The notes under the pieces: generated by a model
The model's input: the letters and a program-made list of their open reading frames with translations, nothing else
What the model was told of the DNA's origin: nothing
The model's database searches: none
From: Edolisoma coerulescens
Lineage: Eukaryota > Chordata > Aves > Passeriformes > Campephagidae
Direction: 5' to 3'
Length of the DNA: 64,000 nt
Assembly: GCA_013397115.1 (NCBI GenBank)
Contig: VWZW01006867.1
Span: forward strand, 1,249,945-1,313,944
Made by a program: the position numbers and the translations under genes
Shown here: positions 13,901 to 26,100 of the stretch, piece after piece
How the letters are laid out: the number at the start of each line of letters is the position of its first letter
How positions within the stretch are numbered: position 1 is the first letter of the stretch

Positions 13901-14054
13901 TGCACGTGGCTTTTACCGAGAAGAAGGAGGAGTGGAGACAGAAAATACAAATTGATGCAAGCAAATGCAAATGTTGGTGGAAAGAAAAACTGTACATCTA
14001 TCATGCTAGGTTTTCCATGAGACTTTTGAATGAAAAGCTCTCGGAAATATGGAG

Positions 14055-14110
14055 TTAAATATATATGCATATATGGATCTGTATATATATATATATGTAA
14101 ATATATGTAA
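14055..14110. repeat. AT-rich dinucleotide microsatellite
   Basis: Alternating TA runs with interruptions. The overlapping ORFs rich in Tyr and Ile on both strands are products of this repeat. Confidence 0.7.
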
Positions 14111-14412
14111 AATCTCAGTGCTAGGAATGGGCAGCAGTACAGGGGCATCCATCTCCTTAAATGAACTCAAACCCATGGATGGAAGGCAGTGCCACACTCC
14201 CACTGGAAGGCATACAGCTTGTGGGCTCTGTCTTGCGCACACCTGTTGGTGCAGGTGTCTGGGTGGGAGCTAACACCATGGGTGACCTTCCATCATCAGT
14301 GGTGAGACAATCAGACACTTCACTTCAGTCTCAGTCTAAAACATCTGAGTGAGAGGAATTCCACTTTAGGTCCTTGGCCTGCAGTTTCAGGGGAGATAAG
14401 CACCTAAATGCC

Positions 14413-15043
14413 ATAGAATCATAGAATCATTTAGGTTGGAAAAGACCTGTATGAACATTAAGTCCAACCATCAACCCAGCACTGCCAAGTCCACCAATAA
14501 ACCATTTCCCCAAGCGCCATATCTACATGTCTTTTAAATACCTCCAGGGCTGGTGACTCAACCAGTTCCCTGGGAATCATGTTCCAATGCTTGACAACCC
14601 TTTCCATGAAGAATTTTTTCCTCATAGCCAATCTAAACTCCCCTGACATTTTGAGGGCTTCTCTTCTTGTCCTGTCACTTGATACCTGGGAGAAGAGGCT
14701 GACCCCCACCTGGCAACACCCTCATTTCAGGGACTTGTAAAGAACAATAAGGTCACCCCTGAGCCTCCTTTTCTCCAGGCCTAACAATCCCAGCTCTCTC
14801 AGCCTCTCCTCGTAGGACTTGTGCTCCAGACCCTTCACCACCCCCATTGTCCTTCTCTGGACTCACTCCAGCACCTCAACATCCTTCTTGTAGTGAGAGG
14901 CCCAGAATGGAACACAGGATTTGAGGTGTGGCCTCACCAGTGCCGAGTATAACGGGATGATCCCTGCCCTGGTCCTACTGGCCACATTATTCCTGATACA
15001 GGCCAGGACGCCACTGGCCTTCTTGGCCACCTGTCTCGTTGCT
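14413..15043 (-). mobile_element. CR1 LINE, 5'-truncated 3' end
   Basis: The + strand begins with two ATAGAATC octamers and 'TTAGGTTGGAAAAGACCT', the reverse complement of the canonical avian CR1 terminus. The minus strand encodes, in two frames broken by indels, the C-terminal part of CR1 ORF2: a 'VAKKASGVLACIRNNVASRT' segment, a 'PLYSALVRPHLKSCV' segment, 'YKKDVEVLE', and near the end 'VVKHWNMIPRELVESPALEV'. The element is about 630 bp, truncated at its 5' end near 15043 as is usual for CR1, and inactive. It is clearly younger than the copy at 4095-4690. Confidence 0.93.
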
Positions 15044-15178
15044 AGAGGAACAGAAATAAGGATGGCTGAAAGGGCCCCACTGAGTCTGGCCAAGCTACTC
15101 AGGAGGCTCCAGGGTGCTGGGCAGAAGGTCCTGGGACACAATAAGCCCCTCTGCGGGCAGCGGCTTTTGGCGGGAGGC

Positions 15179-15345
15179 CTCCCTGCCCCCTAGATCGCAC
15201 CCCCCTACCCCAGCTTCCCCGAGGTGTCTTCCTCCCCAGGATCGCATCCCCTATCCCAGTTTTCCCGAGGTGCCTCCTGCCCCCAGGATCGCATCCCCTA
15301 TCCCAGTTTTCCCCAGGTGCCTCCTGCCCCCTGGCGGCAGAGGCG
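15179..15345 (+). repeat. GC-rich minisatellite, three copies
   Basis: Three tandem units of roughly 45-50 bp are visible, each with a GATCGCA(C/T)CCCC core, then 'TATCCCAGTTTTCCC' or a close variant, then 'GAGGTG' or 'CAGGTG' and a CCTCC spacer. Copies two and three are nearly identical, and the first is more diverged. It lies 140 bp beyond the truncated CR1 and grades into a short CpG-rich patch (about 15335-15385). The repeat explains the proline-rich + ORFs and the glycine/arginine-rich minus ORF here. Confidence 0.8.
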
Positions 15346-15385
15346 CCGCCGGCCCTGCCGCTCCCAGACCTCCGCGGCGCTGTGT

Positions 15386-18300
15386 TTAAATAAAACAGTG
15401 TCAGCACAGGAGAAATCCCAGATCTCAAGGGGAGTTTAAGTGTAAAAAGATTTCCAGCTTTGTATCTGATATTGCACAAATATGATATTTTCCAAGACAC
15501 ATCTTCTCTTGATTTATCAGATGTGAATACAAAAGTCAGAATAAACACAAGCATGCTGCTCTGCAAGAATTGATAAATCTTTCCAGTTCTTGAATAAACA
15601 GAAGTTTATCTTAAAAGAAAACAAAGTAAAACTCCAGTGAAACCCTCTGTCCCCTCAAGCATAAGAACACACTGTACCTTGGGTTTTCTTGGAGGGGTGG
15701 TTCAAGTAATAGCAACCCTAGGAAAAAATGCTCACACACTGCACCAAGCTCGCATTCCTGCAGGAATAGTTCCAGTGTTAGCCAGGCAATTGCTAGCATT
15801 TTGTAACATCACACGTGAAGATGGCCAGTTTGCAGCCTTGGAAAAGGGCCTCTGAACAAAATCAATAAGGAGCTCAAGGATGACATAGTTCTTTATTTGA
15901 TGCTCCCCTTTCTTACATTTTGGAAATGCAAATGAGAGGATGAGGCAAAGGACGAAAAGTTGCAGCAACAAGTACATAGAACTTAGTTGTCAGAAGACCC
16001 TCATTATTCTGTGGGTATGGTCTAAGTGAGCGTGAGGCCTTTAGAGAGCTTTGGGGCAAAATCCCTGCAACCTGGGATTCTGTCATTTCCTTTACTAGAA
16101 GCGGAATTTCATCCAGTGCAACTTCAGGACAATAGAGAGACCTTTGCACAACCTAAGTGTAGAAAACTGGAGTTAGCAAGCACACGGGCACCTTTACAAC
16201 TGCATGGCAACCATAGGCACTGCAGGCACAGGAGGACTCTTTACTACCCTTTTATTTCTAAGTTTTTAGGTCATCTCAGGCTGATGGAGTCACACAAGTT
16301 GTCCCTTGCAGGAATGAGAAAGGGTTAGTCACACCTCTGCAGGCCAAACTGTTGCCCTAGTATTTCCACAAGGCTTTTGAAGCAGGCTCCTCAGCACATC
16401 AATTGCAGAGAGCCAGCTTATTTTGTCTATGCCAGCCCCAGAGGAGTCTCTAATGTAAACTGAGTTCAACTAAGGGCTACTGACAAGAGCTGGTCAGAAA
16501 AATTGCTTTCTTATAAATTCACATAATGGCAGCTTTTGAGCACACATGAGGAAATTGAAGTTTGATCTGGAAATACCGATGGAGTGGTTGTTGTGGGTTA
16601 TACAAAGTACATCCCATGACTACCCTGTTTTATGGGTTGAATGCCTACCCTGTTTAAGTGATGTTAATTAGGCGGCTGTGATGCCTGAAGAGAGATTAAG
16701 TAGAACTGGGGCACTTGGACATGGAAGAAAGTGAGCATAAGACGCTGCTGAAGGACAACACCCATGAATTACAAAATAATTGGATTTACAACAGGTATTC
16801 AGTCTGTGGGCATTTTTTTTTCTGATTTTTTTTATCTTAGAGGTAAACAAGCTAGAAAAAAATAGCCAGGTAAAATGGGTAAAGGAAAGGGACCCCATCC
16901 CTGAGGGGACTCTGCAGGGCAGAGGGACGCCCTTGGCACTGTGCTACCCACTGTGTGTCCCACTCCCCTCCCCTCAACCCAAATGCACTCTTGGCAACCA
17001 GCCTGCAGATTCCCACTGGCGTATTTCAAAGCCTGTGAGAGCCCAGCCGTACCTGTCTGGGCTGGAGCTGATCCCTGACCTTCACTCAGTGCTACTTGGT
17101 TTTCTCTGATAGCTGGGTGAATGATTGCCAGCAGCAGTAAATTATTTACTCCATGTAAAGCACCGCCTGCTAGAGAGGCATATCCCTTGTTATACTGCAG
17201 AGAAAAAACGTTTCTATAGAGCGACAAAGATTATGAAATTAATTTATTATTTGCATAATAAATAAAAGTAAAGGTAGTGGTGGTGGAAGAATGAGTCTTC
17301 TTAACATGGCCAAAGATAAAATTGGGGAAAGTGTCTTTATTTTCATAACTACAGAACACATAGCTGTGTTCACAGCTGAAGATAATGTACATTTGGCAGA
17401 GCAGCTTGATCCAGAATGCCCAGCTACACTCAGGCAGGTTTGGTGTTTAGTAAAGCAAACCTCCTGTTTGTTTTGTTATGTATTAGGGCATCTTTTCCTC
17501 ATAATCAAAGCGCTACATGTTTTTCATGCGTGTATCATTGCAGCCCCACAGAGCTGACTCCTACCATCTGGTCCCTGGGAAGATGTGGGTTATACAGCCC
17601 AGAGGTGAGAAAAGCTGCATATGTTGCTGGTGCTGCCTGTTTTGCTGCAGGAGGCACTGGTTCATTAGTTCGCTAGATCTCTTCGCTAATAAATCCAAGT
17701 ATCGTTGGGACTGAAGGCAGATAACTTCATTGGCTGTGTTACAGGCCCTCACTCATATAGGATGGAATCTTTGGGGTATTATCTTTCAACTTCAGCTGGA
17801 TTTCCTAGTTGTTCAAAAGCCAAGTATTTAAAAAGAAAGGAGAAGACGGCATTTCTCTCTTCATGGGGTCACTGGGAGCAGCAGGATAGGACACACAAGC
17901 CACTAATGCCAGAGATGGGCTTGGAGGCTGCCCTCAGAGCTTCTCATCATTTCACTGCAGCATCTGGGCACTGAGGCCGCTCCAGGTGTAGGACAGCCTT
18001 GGGAAACCAAGTAATGCAATTACTAAAAATTGGAGCCAGCTCTATACTCCTGTCTGAACTGGGAGAATTCTCTAACTTTTGACCTTATAATGGAGACAGC
18101 ACTTTCCTGAGTGGTGCATTTCTACTCTTTTTCTTGAAAAATGGATGAAATTTAACCTCACTTCTCTTCCAAAAACTCTCAATTTCTGTGCTGAAGAAAA
18201 TACTTTCTGCATCTCCTTCTGAGGTGACTTGAGACTGATAGTGAGACTAGTGGAAAATCACTGCTTGGCACTGCACAAATGATGTTCTGCTATAGTGACA

Positions 18301-19549
18301 AAAAGGATCATAGTGCCCAGTTCTGCCCTTAGTTGTCCCCTATGCAAAACCTGTGTACTGATGACATAGGCTTGCAAGTAATTCTGGCAAACTTTATTTA
18401 CAGATCTACTTTATTATGAATTTGGAATGAAATCTGAACAGCAGGAATGAACATCAGAAGGATGTTGAGAGGGCTGGTGAAACTCCACATGATTTGAGGT
18501 ACCTTGCCTGAGATTTTTGCAACTTGCCTGTGGTGATATCATCTTATTGTTCTGATTTGAGCATCACAATCTATTCCCTAATATTTACCAACAATCAGTA
18601 CTCAGATGAGGTTGACCATCCCTCCTCACAGAACACCTCCCATGAATATCTTTTGAGGACTTGACATTGGGCACAGTTTGATTACATGTGACACAGCTGT
18701 GAAAAAATCCCATCTGATGCAGTCCAATAAGAACTCATATGCTCCCATCCTCCATGAAACACTTGTAATCCCTAATCCCCCTTACCCACTATTATTTTCA
18801 GCCCTTCAGATCTGAGATTTGTCTTCCTAATATCCTCTTTGGTGAGGCCTAGGAGCTGCCCCAAGACTCAATCAAACATGTGTGAGTTGTGTGCCCAAAA
18901 CACATGTACTTCTAGTCCTGTCATGGGCATGTGTCTGCTCATACAATGAGTTTGCTTTGGTGCTGGGCAATGGGATGACACTATGAGATATGTGGAGATC
19001 TTATTGTGGAGAAGTGCTTCTCCCATGACTAAAATTTTGGGTGTCCATTCATGCCATGTGATGAGGAAGCATTCATTTTGGTCATCTTGCATCTTGGAGT
19101 GCATGTCCAGACATGGAATGGGAAAAGATCAGGGCAGATGTGTCCTGAGTACCACTGCTGGGCTTTGTCCAGTGCCCGGCACAGCCTGCTTGGAATCCAG
19201 AGCACAATTGCAAGCACACTCCTTAGATGGCCATTAGGAAACATGCATTTGTTTAATGCTAAGCATGATGTGAGACAAATTATGGTTTCCTTGTTAATAA
19301 TGTCATATTCCCATCCTCATATGACACCTTTCTTTAAGGTGTCTCTTTTTTTGTCAACTGCAAAGCAACTTTTTGCAAGTTTTTGGTACCTGAAGTGGCT
19401 AACACCATCAGTATTATCAACGTTGGGCAATGCTGGTCCGTCTATCCGGTGATCAGAGGGGAGGATGATGATGTCCAGCCCCCATGAGGAAGGCAGGTCT
19501 CGTGGAACCCCGAGAACCGCAAGTTTTTTTGCTGTGGTTGCGTTTTTGC
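15386..19549. other. Intergenic DNA upstream of PERP-like copy 1
   Basis: No gene recognised. It contains T-rich runs at about 16814-16841. ORFs in the region are short and lack family resemblance. Confidence 0.55.
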
Positions 19550-19905
19550 GGTGTCTGGACCACGACAGCGAGCGGGTGCGGGACGGTGTCGTACAGCGAG
19601 AGAAGTGCGAGGGTGGGCCCGGGCGGGCCGAGCGAGGGGCCGGGGCCGAGCAGGGCTGAGGGGGGCCGGGCCGAGCGGAGAGGGCTGGGCCCCGCTCCCT
19701 CCGCCGCTCTCCGCCAGCCCCACCGGTCGGGGCCGCCGGCGACGGCAGGCTTAGTCAGAGGAATGTGGGTGGGACTCCCTTCTCCCCGGCGCCTTAAAAC
19801 CCCGCTCGGACCGGCACACTCGCAGTCTCCCGTCCCAGCGGAGCGTCCCCGCCGCACCACACCCGCGACGCCCGGGCTCGCCGGGCGCGCCGCCGGCCGG
19901 GCACG
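19550..19905 (+). promoter_or_regulatory. CpG-rich promoter and 5' UTR of PERP-like copy 1
   Basis: CpG density rises abruptly near 19550 and stays high through exon 1. A perfect AP-1 site (TTAGTCA, 19751-19757) lies about 40 bp upstream of a TATA-like box (TTAAAA, 19794-19799). The box predicts a start of transcription near 19825, which gives a 5' UTR of about 80 nt before the ATG at 19906. GC-box-like GGGCGGG and GGGGCCGGG runs are also present (about 19619-19680). AP-1 would suit an epithelial junction gene. I did not find a convincing full p53/p63 element by eye; a matrix scan would be needed. Confidence 0.6.
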
Positions 19906-20116
19906 ATGGTGGTGTGCGGCCTCGCCTGCTGGAGGTGCAGGTGGCTCCTGCCCCTGCTGCTGGGCCTGGCCATCATCATGGGCATCATCGCCCTGGCCGG
20001 CCGGGGCTGGTTGGAGTCCGAGTCGGAGCCCTACGTGCAGCAAGCGTCGCTGTGGGAGAGCTGCACGCGGGGCGAGGAGGACCTCAACTGGAACTGCGAA
20101 TCCCTCATGGACTACG
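19906..20116 (+). CDS. PERP: PERP-like copy 1, coding exon 1
   Basis: Encodes residues 1-70 plus the first base of codon 71. ATG context is GCACGATGG (purine -3 absent, G at +4). Covers the short N-terminus, TM1 and nearly all of the first extracellular loop, ending CESLMDY. The donor is CG|GTGAGT at 20117. The exon lies inside the CpG island. Confidence 0.93.
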
Positions 20117-23100
20117 GTGAGTGAGAGGCCTTCCGAGGGACACGGGGCAGTGGGTGCCGAGGCCATTGACCTCCCCTGACTCTGTTGTGGAGCAGCTGCT
20201 CTCTGGGATGGAGTTTCCCTCTGGAACCACTATCCACGCTGTTTCGGGGCTTAAACCAGCAACGAAACACAGGACTAGACCGCTTCAGAGCGATCTTTTA
20301 TTATCAGTACAACACTGAGAAGCCGGGGTGTTGATATTTTGTGTTTTTCTAAAGTTTTCTTACAACCAAAGTAAGATAGCCACTGTCTCCAAGTCCGTCT
20401 GTTTGCTTCCCTTCAGCTCTCGTCGGGCTGCAGTCCCACAGCCTTACCTGGCAGCAGGCAACTCCCTCCCTGTGCCACTGGCCTCCCTGGTCAGATGGCA
20501 AGTGTGGAAACCTTCATGCAGGGTGTCCTATGCAGAACCACACCTGGACTGCAGTAAAATGGTTTTTCCCCGACCCTTTGCAGGAAGAGAGCGCCTCAAT
20601 TTAACCCTCCTGGCCAAGGGAGTGCAGCTATTAAAATGCCTCCTGATCTGCAGCTTAAAATGGTCTGATGTGGGTTTGCAGGCGGAAAAAAAAATGCTCT
20701 CTCCTTTGTACCTCTCTGTTGCACTGGGGCCTAAATCAGGGATAAGTGTGCCTCTGTTTTAACTTGCATAGCTGCTTCTGTATCTGGCATCACCACTGTA
20801 ATATTCTTACTGCACACTCTCAGTTTCTAGGTCTTTTGGGGGACTTTTTGTTTTATTGCTAGAACACGTGGGTCTGATTACATCTGCTTTTCCCTCAAAC
20901 AAAATATTTCTGGACAAATAAGCAGACCCGCCTTAAGATCCTGGATGAGGGTTCTTTAGGGACTGGGGGGCTGGAAGGGTGTGTTTCAGCTGGGAGAGCT
21001 GGGACTGTTTCCCTGCGCAGATCCCTTGCTGCCTGAGCACGGCAGACTCACTTCCAGAAGCTCTTCATTGCAACACTCATGCACAAGCTAAATCCTGAAT
21101 ATATTGTGAGAGAAGTGGCTTCATTTCTCAGCCGGGTGATGACTTCGGGCTTTACTGCAGGTGGAAGAAATCTGGCTAGTGAGATGAAAATATCCATCTC
21201 CCCCATTAGACAGAGAAGAAAAGCTAGTGCAGGGTTGCCGAAATTTGCATCGCACAGGGAAGAAGTGCTAATATAGTACAGCTGCTGGAATTTGTTTTCT
21301 CCTGTAGTGACACTGCTTCACACGTCCCGTCCCTGAGTACTGATGGGTGTGTGCTTTGCGTCAACCCTCAGCATTGTGGGGCAAAAGCAATTTTCTGTGG
21401 CTTTTTTTCTAGTTAACAGGCTGACAGAGAAGAACAGTATCTTTGAATTCGCTTGTTTAAGCCTTGGCTTAAACAAACCAAAACTTATTTAAATCTTTGG
21501 CTTATTTATACGAATTTGCCTGTTCTCAAATTTTCATAACATCAATGCCACTGTCTACTCAAATAGTATTTACATCTAGAGACAGGATGTAACACATGAG
21601 TTCAAGTTTGATTTGTTTTGTTTCCTTTTCTTCTATGCTAATGCAATTAGTGTCAAAATAGGTGAGGGCATTTACAAAGGAAAAAATGCCTAGCAGGCAT
21701 TTATGGCACTGCTTCAGGAAAATAAAGGTTAACTACTTGAGATGCATAACTTGTGTTTTGCATACAATAATTGCTGTGCACTAACCATCCTGCGCCTCTC
21801 CTGATGAAATGAAGACTTCAGAGTGGATCTCCATTAACAGAATGTTCCATTAGACAAATTCTTAATTGAGCTGTGGCATGTGTACTAGGAAGAGGAAGAA
21901 AAAAAGCAGGTGAGTCTCTTATTTTAAATGAGGGGAAAGGGGCAGGAAAAGACAAACAAAGATTTGCAAATAGGGGTGTCTCCTAAACTGCATAGCTCCT
22001 TAATGCACATTTGCAAATGCCACATGAGAGGGAAGAAGTGAAAGGGAAAACGAAGAGTAGGATATCAGTGGTAGGGAGGCAGGGAAGGGATTTTGTTTAG
22101 AGTTCTGTACTGGTTTGTGTCTGGGAAGTGCCCTGGCTGGCAGCGTCTGTGTATTATCAAACTGTTGCAATGCAGAAGTGCTGTACTGCACAAGAATATG
22201 ACTCAGGATGACTTAGTGTAGACCATTGCAGGATTTAACTGTTGACTGTGTGTTTAAGACATATCAGTAAGCCATCAGCTATGACAAGGATTATTTGCAG
22301 TGTGTTACTGGAGAGGATGATTGTCTTTATAGTGATGAGGTTGTAAGTTTAGGAGCAATATTTATGGGTGGCTGCGCCCTCCTGGTTCTGAATGACTGGT
22401 CCCGGTGACTTTGCTTTGAATTAACACTGTAAAAGATGGGTGTGTACATGTGCAGTAAAGGTAACCCCATTAGGTTAACTCTTTCTTATATTCCTAACAG
22501 CCAGTTGGTATTCATTAAGTACACACCAGCCAACAAAGAAAAAGGGAAGCATTCTTCTGGATCCTTAGTAAGTGCCAAAAAAAAAAAAAAGGAATCAAAA
22601 AAGGTGGAACCTAGAAGTAGGAGCCCAACCTTTGTGAATCATGTTTCACTTCAGCTGTGCCACTGTACCTGTGTCCCTAGAGGCATGGACTTTGATACCA
22701 CAGATTATTGGTGAAACTGAGTGCATGTGGAGACTTCACTGAGGGGCCAGGTAAATAAAGGAGGAATGCTAAGTGTATGCTTACCTTTTCAATACACCTC
22801 TTTTCAGGCACGCTTTTGCCTGATTTACAATGCCAGGATGCATTCAAGACAAACTAACATTGTTTATAGTGTTAGCCAAGTGCAGGCACTCGGGAAATGC
22901 TCATGGGAAAGGTGTAGCAATTGGTGTCCCTGCCTATACCCAGAAAACACTTATTGCAACTTCCCAGTAAAGGATCCCAGTGGACAGGTGAGGCTGGCGT
23001 CTCTGCCAGTGCTCTTTGCTGGCTCCTGGGCAGGCACACTTCTGCTGATAACAATCCAGAGACTTTAAAAGTTGGAAATGTATAGGATTGTGTCTCTCCT

Positions 23101-26100
23101 CAGCTGAAGCCAAGTTTGTACTACAGGGCTTGTATTTAATATTTTGGTAGTGAAGCGATTGCTTTCCCTGCACTCCTAAAGCCAAAACAGAGTTGTGATT
23201 TCCAGTATTAATTTCCAGCCTGCCCTCCCAGCAAATCTTCGATTCTGGGCTCTTCTGTGCTTGTGGTGGATATGTACATAGCTTCCTCTCACCAGTCATG
23301 CTACCATGGAAGTTTGCACATTATCTGAGCAAGAAAGCGCTGACAGTGCTCTTTAGCTCACAGTCCACTATTCCTTTATTACATCAAAAAAGGGAGATAT
23401 TTTTGGACATTCTGTGTAATGGGCTCTTGAGGCCAAACAAGGATTGCTACTGCTGTTTATATACAGAAAAATATTACAGCTACAGTGTAAAACTGTGCCC
23501 CATTTTTGCAGGTAATTATAAAAATTTCTACCCTAAGATTCCATTTATTCACAAGCTAACGAACTAGCTTCAGCTTCTGGAAGTGAATGACCAAAGATGA
23601 GAGTCTTCTCACTTCAAATCCTGTAGCAGTTCATCTTCCTGCTAGACTATTTTCATAGCTCTTTTATTGATTTCTAAAGGGAAATCTTTAAATTTAAATA
23701 TCTTAGCCTGCACCATCTCCTCCTTGGTGAGGCTGAGGCATGGCCAAATGAAATCAGGAAATTCACTTAACACTAAGGCACTGTTGCTTGCTTTCTTTTA
23801 ATTTCATCATATTACTGGTGCTCATCATTAACATTAAGTAATCATGACGCCTCCTAGTTATTTGCATGATAACATTTGCACCTTAGTTCCTTTCCATAGT
23901 AATCATTAGTAAGGTAATGTCATGCTATGTAATAAAACTCTTAATCCTTCCTAGTAATTACAGACCTTCAGCTTCTGAACAGTTGTTTTTTAAATGTTCT
24001 TTCAACACCACCTAATCGATAAATACTTCTCTGCTGATTAGATGCAAAGAACTTGACTATTCTTTGAGGCCAAGCTGACCTGGACACACTAACACCCCAA
24101 ACTATTTCTCTGCTTTTCTGCTCTCCTATTCTTCTGCCTTCCTATTTAGGGAGCTCCAAATGACTGTGGTGTTCTTGGTTGATTTCATAAACAGACATCA
24201 TATTTATGTTTATTTAGCACAAGAAATATTCTCTCACCAAATGAATGGATCTGAGAATTTTCTATTTTTATGGAAAAGCTTAAAATCTGACTAAATATCT
24301 TATGATTACAAGGTACTTCTGAGCACAAACCAGGTAGAAACTGGGGCTAATCTGTCATGCTCTGACTGTGAGCACGCCTCTCCAGCTCTTCTGGCAGCAA
24401 ACAGCAAGAGGGCAAACCTGCACCTCTCCTCTCCTGGCCGCTGGGAGCTGTAGGGGGAGGATCTTTGTGGAAGACTAGAGAGCTGGGTGCCTATGGGGAA
24501 CTCAATCAGCTCTCAGAAGCCTTTAGGAGGAAAAGGAGCTGGGAAAGCCTGACTTGACAGATATGGGGATGAGGGGGATCCTGCATGGAGAAAAAGCAAT
24601 TTCAGTCTTAGCCCTGCAGCAGCCCCTCTGCTGAAAACTCAGTCTGTTGGTGGGGGTGGCAACAGGTCGTGTGGATAAGGAACATCCCAGGGCTGCACCC
24701 TATGCTCAGGAAAGGTGCAGCCTCCCACCCCAATCTCTCCCATCAATCACTTATTAAAAAACTTATATATACACACAATGTAAGATGAATCTCAAAAATT
24801 AACTGTAATTCCAGAGGGTTTTGTTTCTCTTCCTGTGATTCCCACCGGAAATCAAGTGGCTGGCTGGTTTTCAATGGCTGACTACACTCGTCCAGCCCAG
24901 AGCACACCCATCTAGTCCTGTGGCCAGCACCTATGACTCAGTCTTATCAGGTCTTGTCAGCATCAACCTGCTGCTAAGTGCTGTTGGAAAAGATAATCCA
25001 GCAGGAGAAAGAGAGGAAGGGACCGGGTCACCAGCACTGACCTCTGTCACACATGAGCACAGAACTCACTGAGTATCATAATGATGGTGCCTACTGCTGC
25101 CTTGTTTCTGAAGACCTGAAGCAAAGCTGTGCTTGATATTAATCTTCCTGACAAGATATCTCCTGCAGCTATACGTGTTGTCATTTTCTTATTGCTAGAG
25201 ACAAGAAAATAAATCACCGTGAGCAGAGCCAGGGCTGACCTGTATCTAAAAGCTTATCACGCTTGTAAGGACAGTACAGATGATATGAAAATGGTAGAGA
25301 GAGCACTATGGGCATTCTGTCTTGTACTCCTCCAGTTGTGCTTGTGTTGCACCAAACCTCAAGGTGTCTAATGTGAAGGTGTATTTGAATTTACAGCCTA
25401 AATTTTGTCAAACAGATGCCACATTTGTCTTCCTACACCTTGTCAGCATAAATAATTCATCTGAAAGGAAATATGCTATGATAACTAAGTGTTCCTTCTT
25501 GTTGTGCTTTTTTTTTCTTAATAGGTCAAATATTGATAAATAGCTTGCCTAGATCATCTAGTCTGAATCGGTTTTCCTGGGCTGGCTGTATGTAATGGTT
25601 ACATATCCCTTTATATTACTTATCACTAAAGAAATCCTATTGTGGAGACAATATTCAATACCTGCTTTAGGTATGTCAGAAAATATTTTGTACGAAAAGA
25701 TTTTATCAAACCACTGACGTAGCTCTGATCTCCAGACACTCATCAGGTCTCCTCCCTGTTCTTCCCCTCAGCATTCCCTTAGGGAAGGGGTATGAAGCAT
25801 GTACAACTGGCTGAAGGAGAACTAATATGAAAAGGTTTTACTGTCTTGAGTAGCTCCAGGAAGGGAGAGGGGAAAGAAAAACCTTTTCCTTATCTTTTCT
25901 GTGTCAGCTTTTTTGTCTTCATGTGGCAGTGGTGGTGGCTGGGAGTTTTGGGCAGAGATTTGGCTGATGGATACCTGCTATATTTTACTTTTGCTGTTGG
26001 ATTAGGGGAGAAAGAAACCAGTTCAAACAGATCTAATTAAAATAGCTGTAAAACAATGCTTTTCTCTCAGATAGCAAGTTGCAGAGAAAGAATGGAGACT

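Larger units (their letters stand above)
9261..14412. other. Intergenic DNA, no gene seen
   Basis: No recognisable gene. It contains a (TTAT)n microsatellite at 10894-10915 and an AT-dinucleotide-rich stretch at about 14055-14110 (ATAT runs with GTAT and GCAT interruptions). The remaining short ORFs are not protein-like. Confidence 0.55.

Noticed and set aside
15099..15566. 155-codon minus ORF
   Set aside because: It runs through the minisatellite; its Gly/Arg-rich repeats are translations of the repeat units.
19453..20179. Long ORFs of 231 (+) and 237 (-) codons over the copy 1 promoter and exon 1
   Set aside because: They are in frames other than the PERP frame. High GC makes stops rare, and the products are Ala/Pro/Gly/Arg-rich with no domain.
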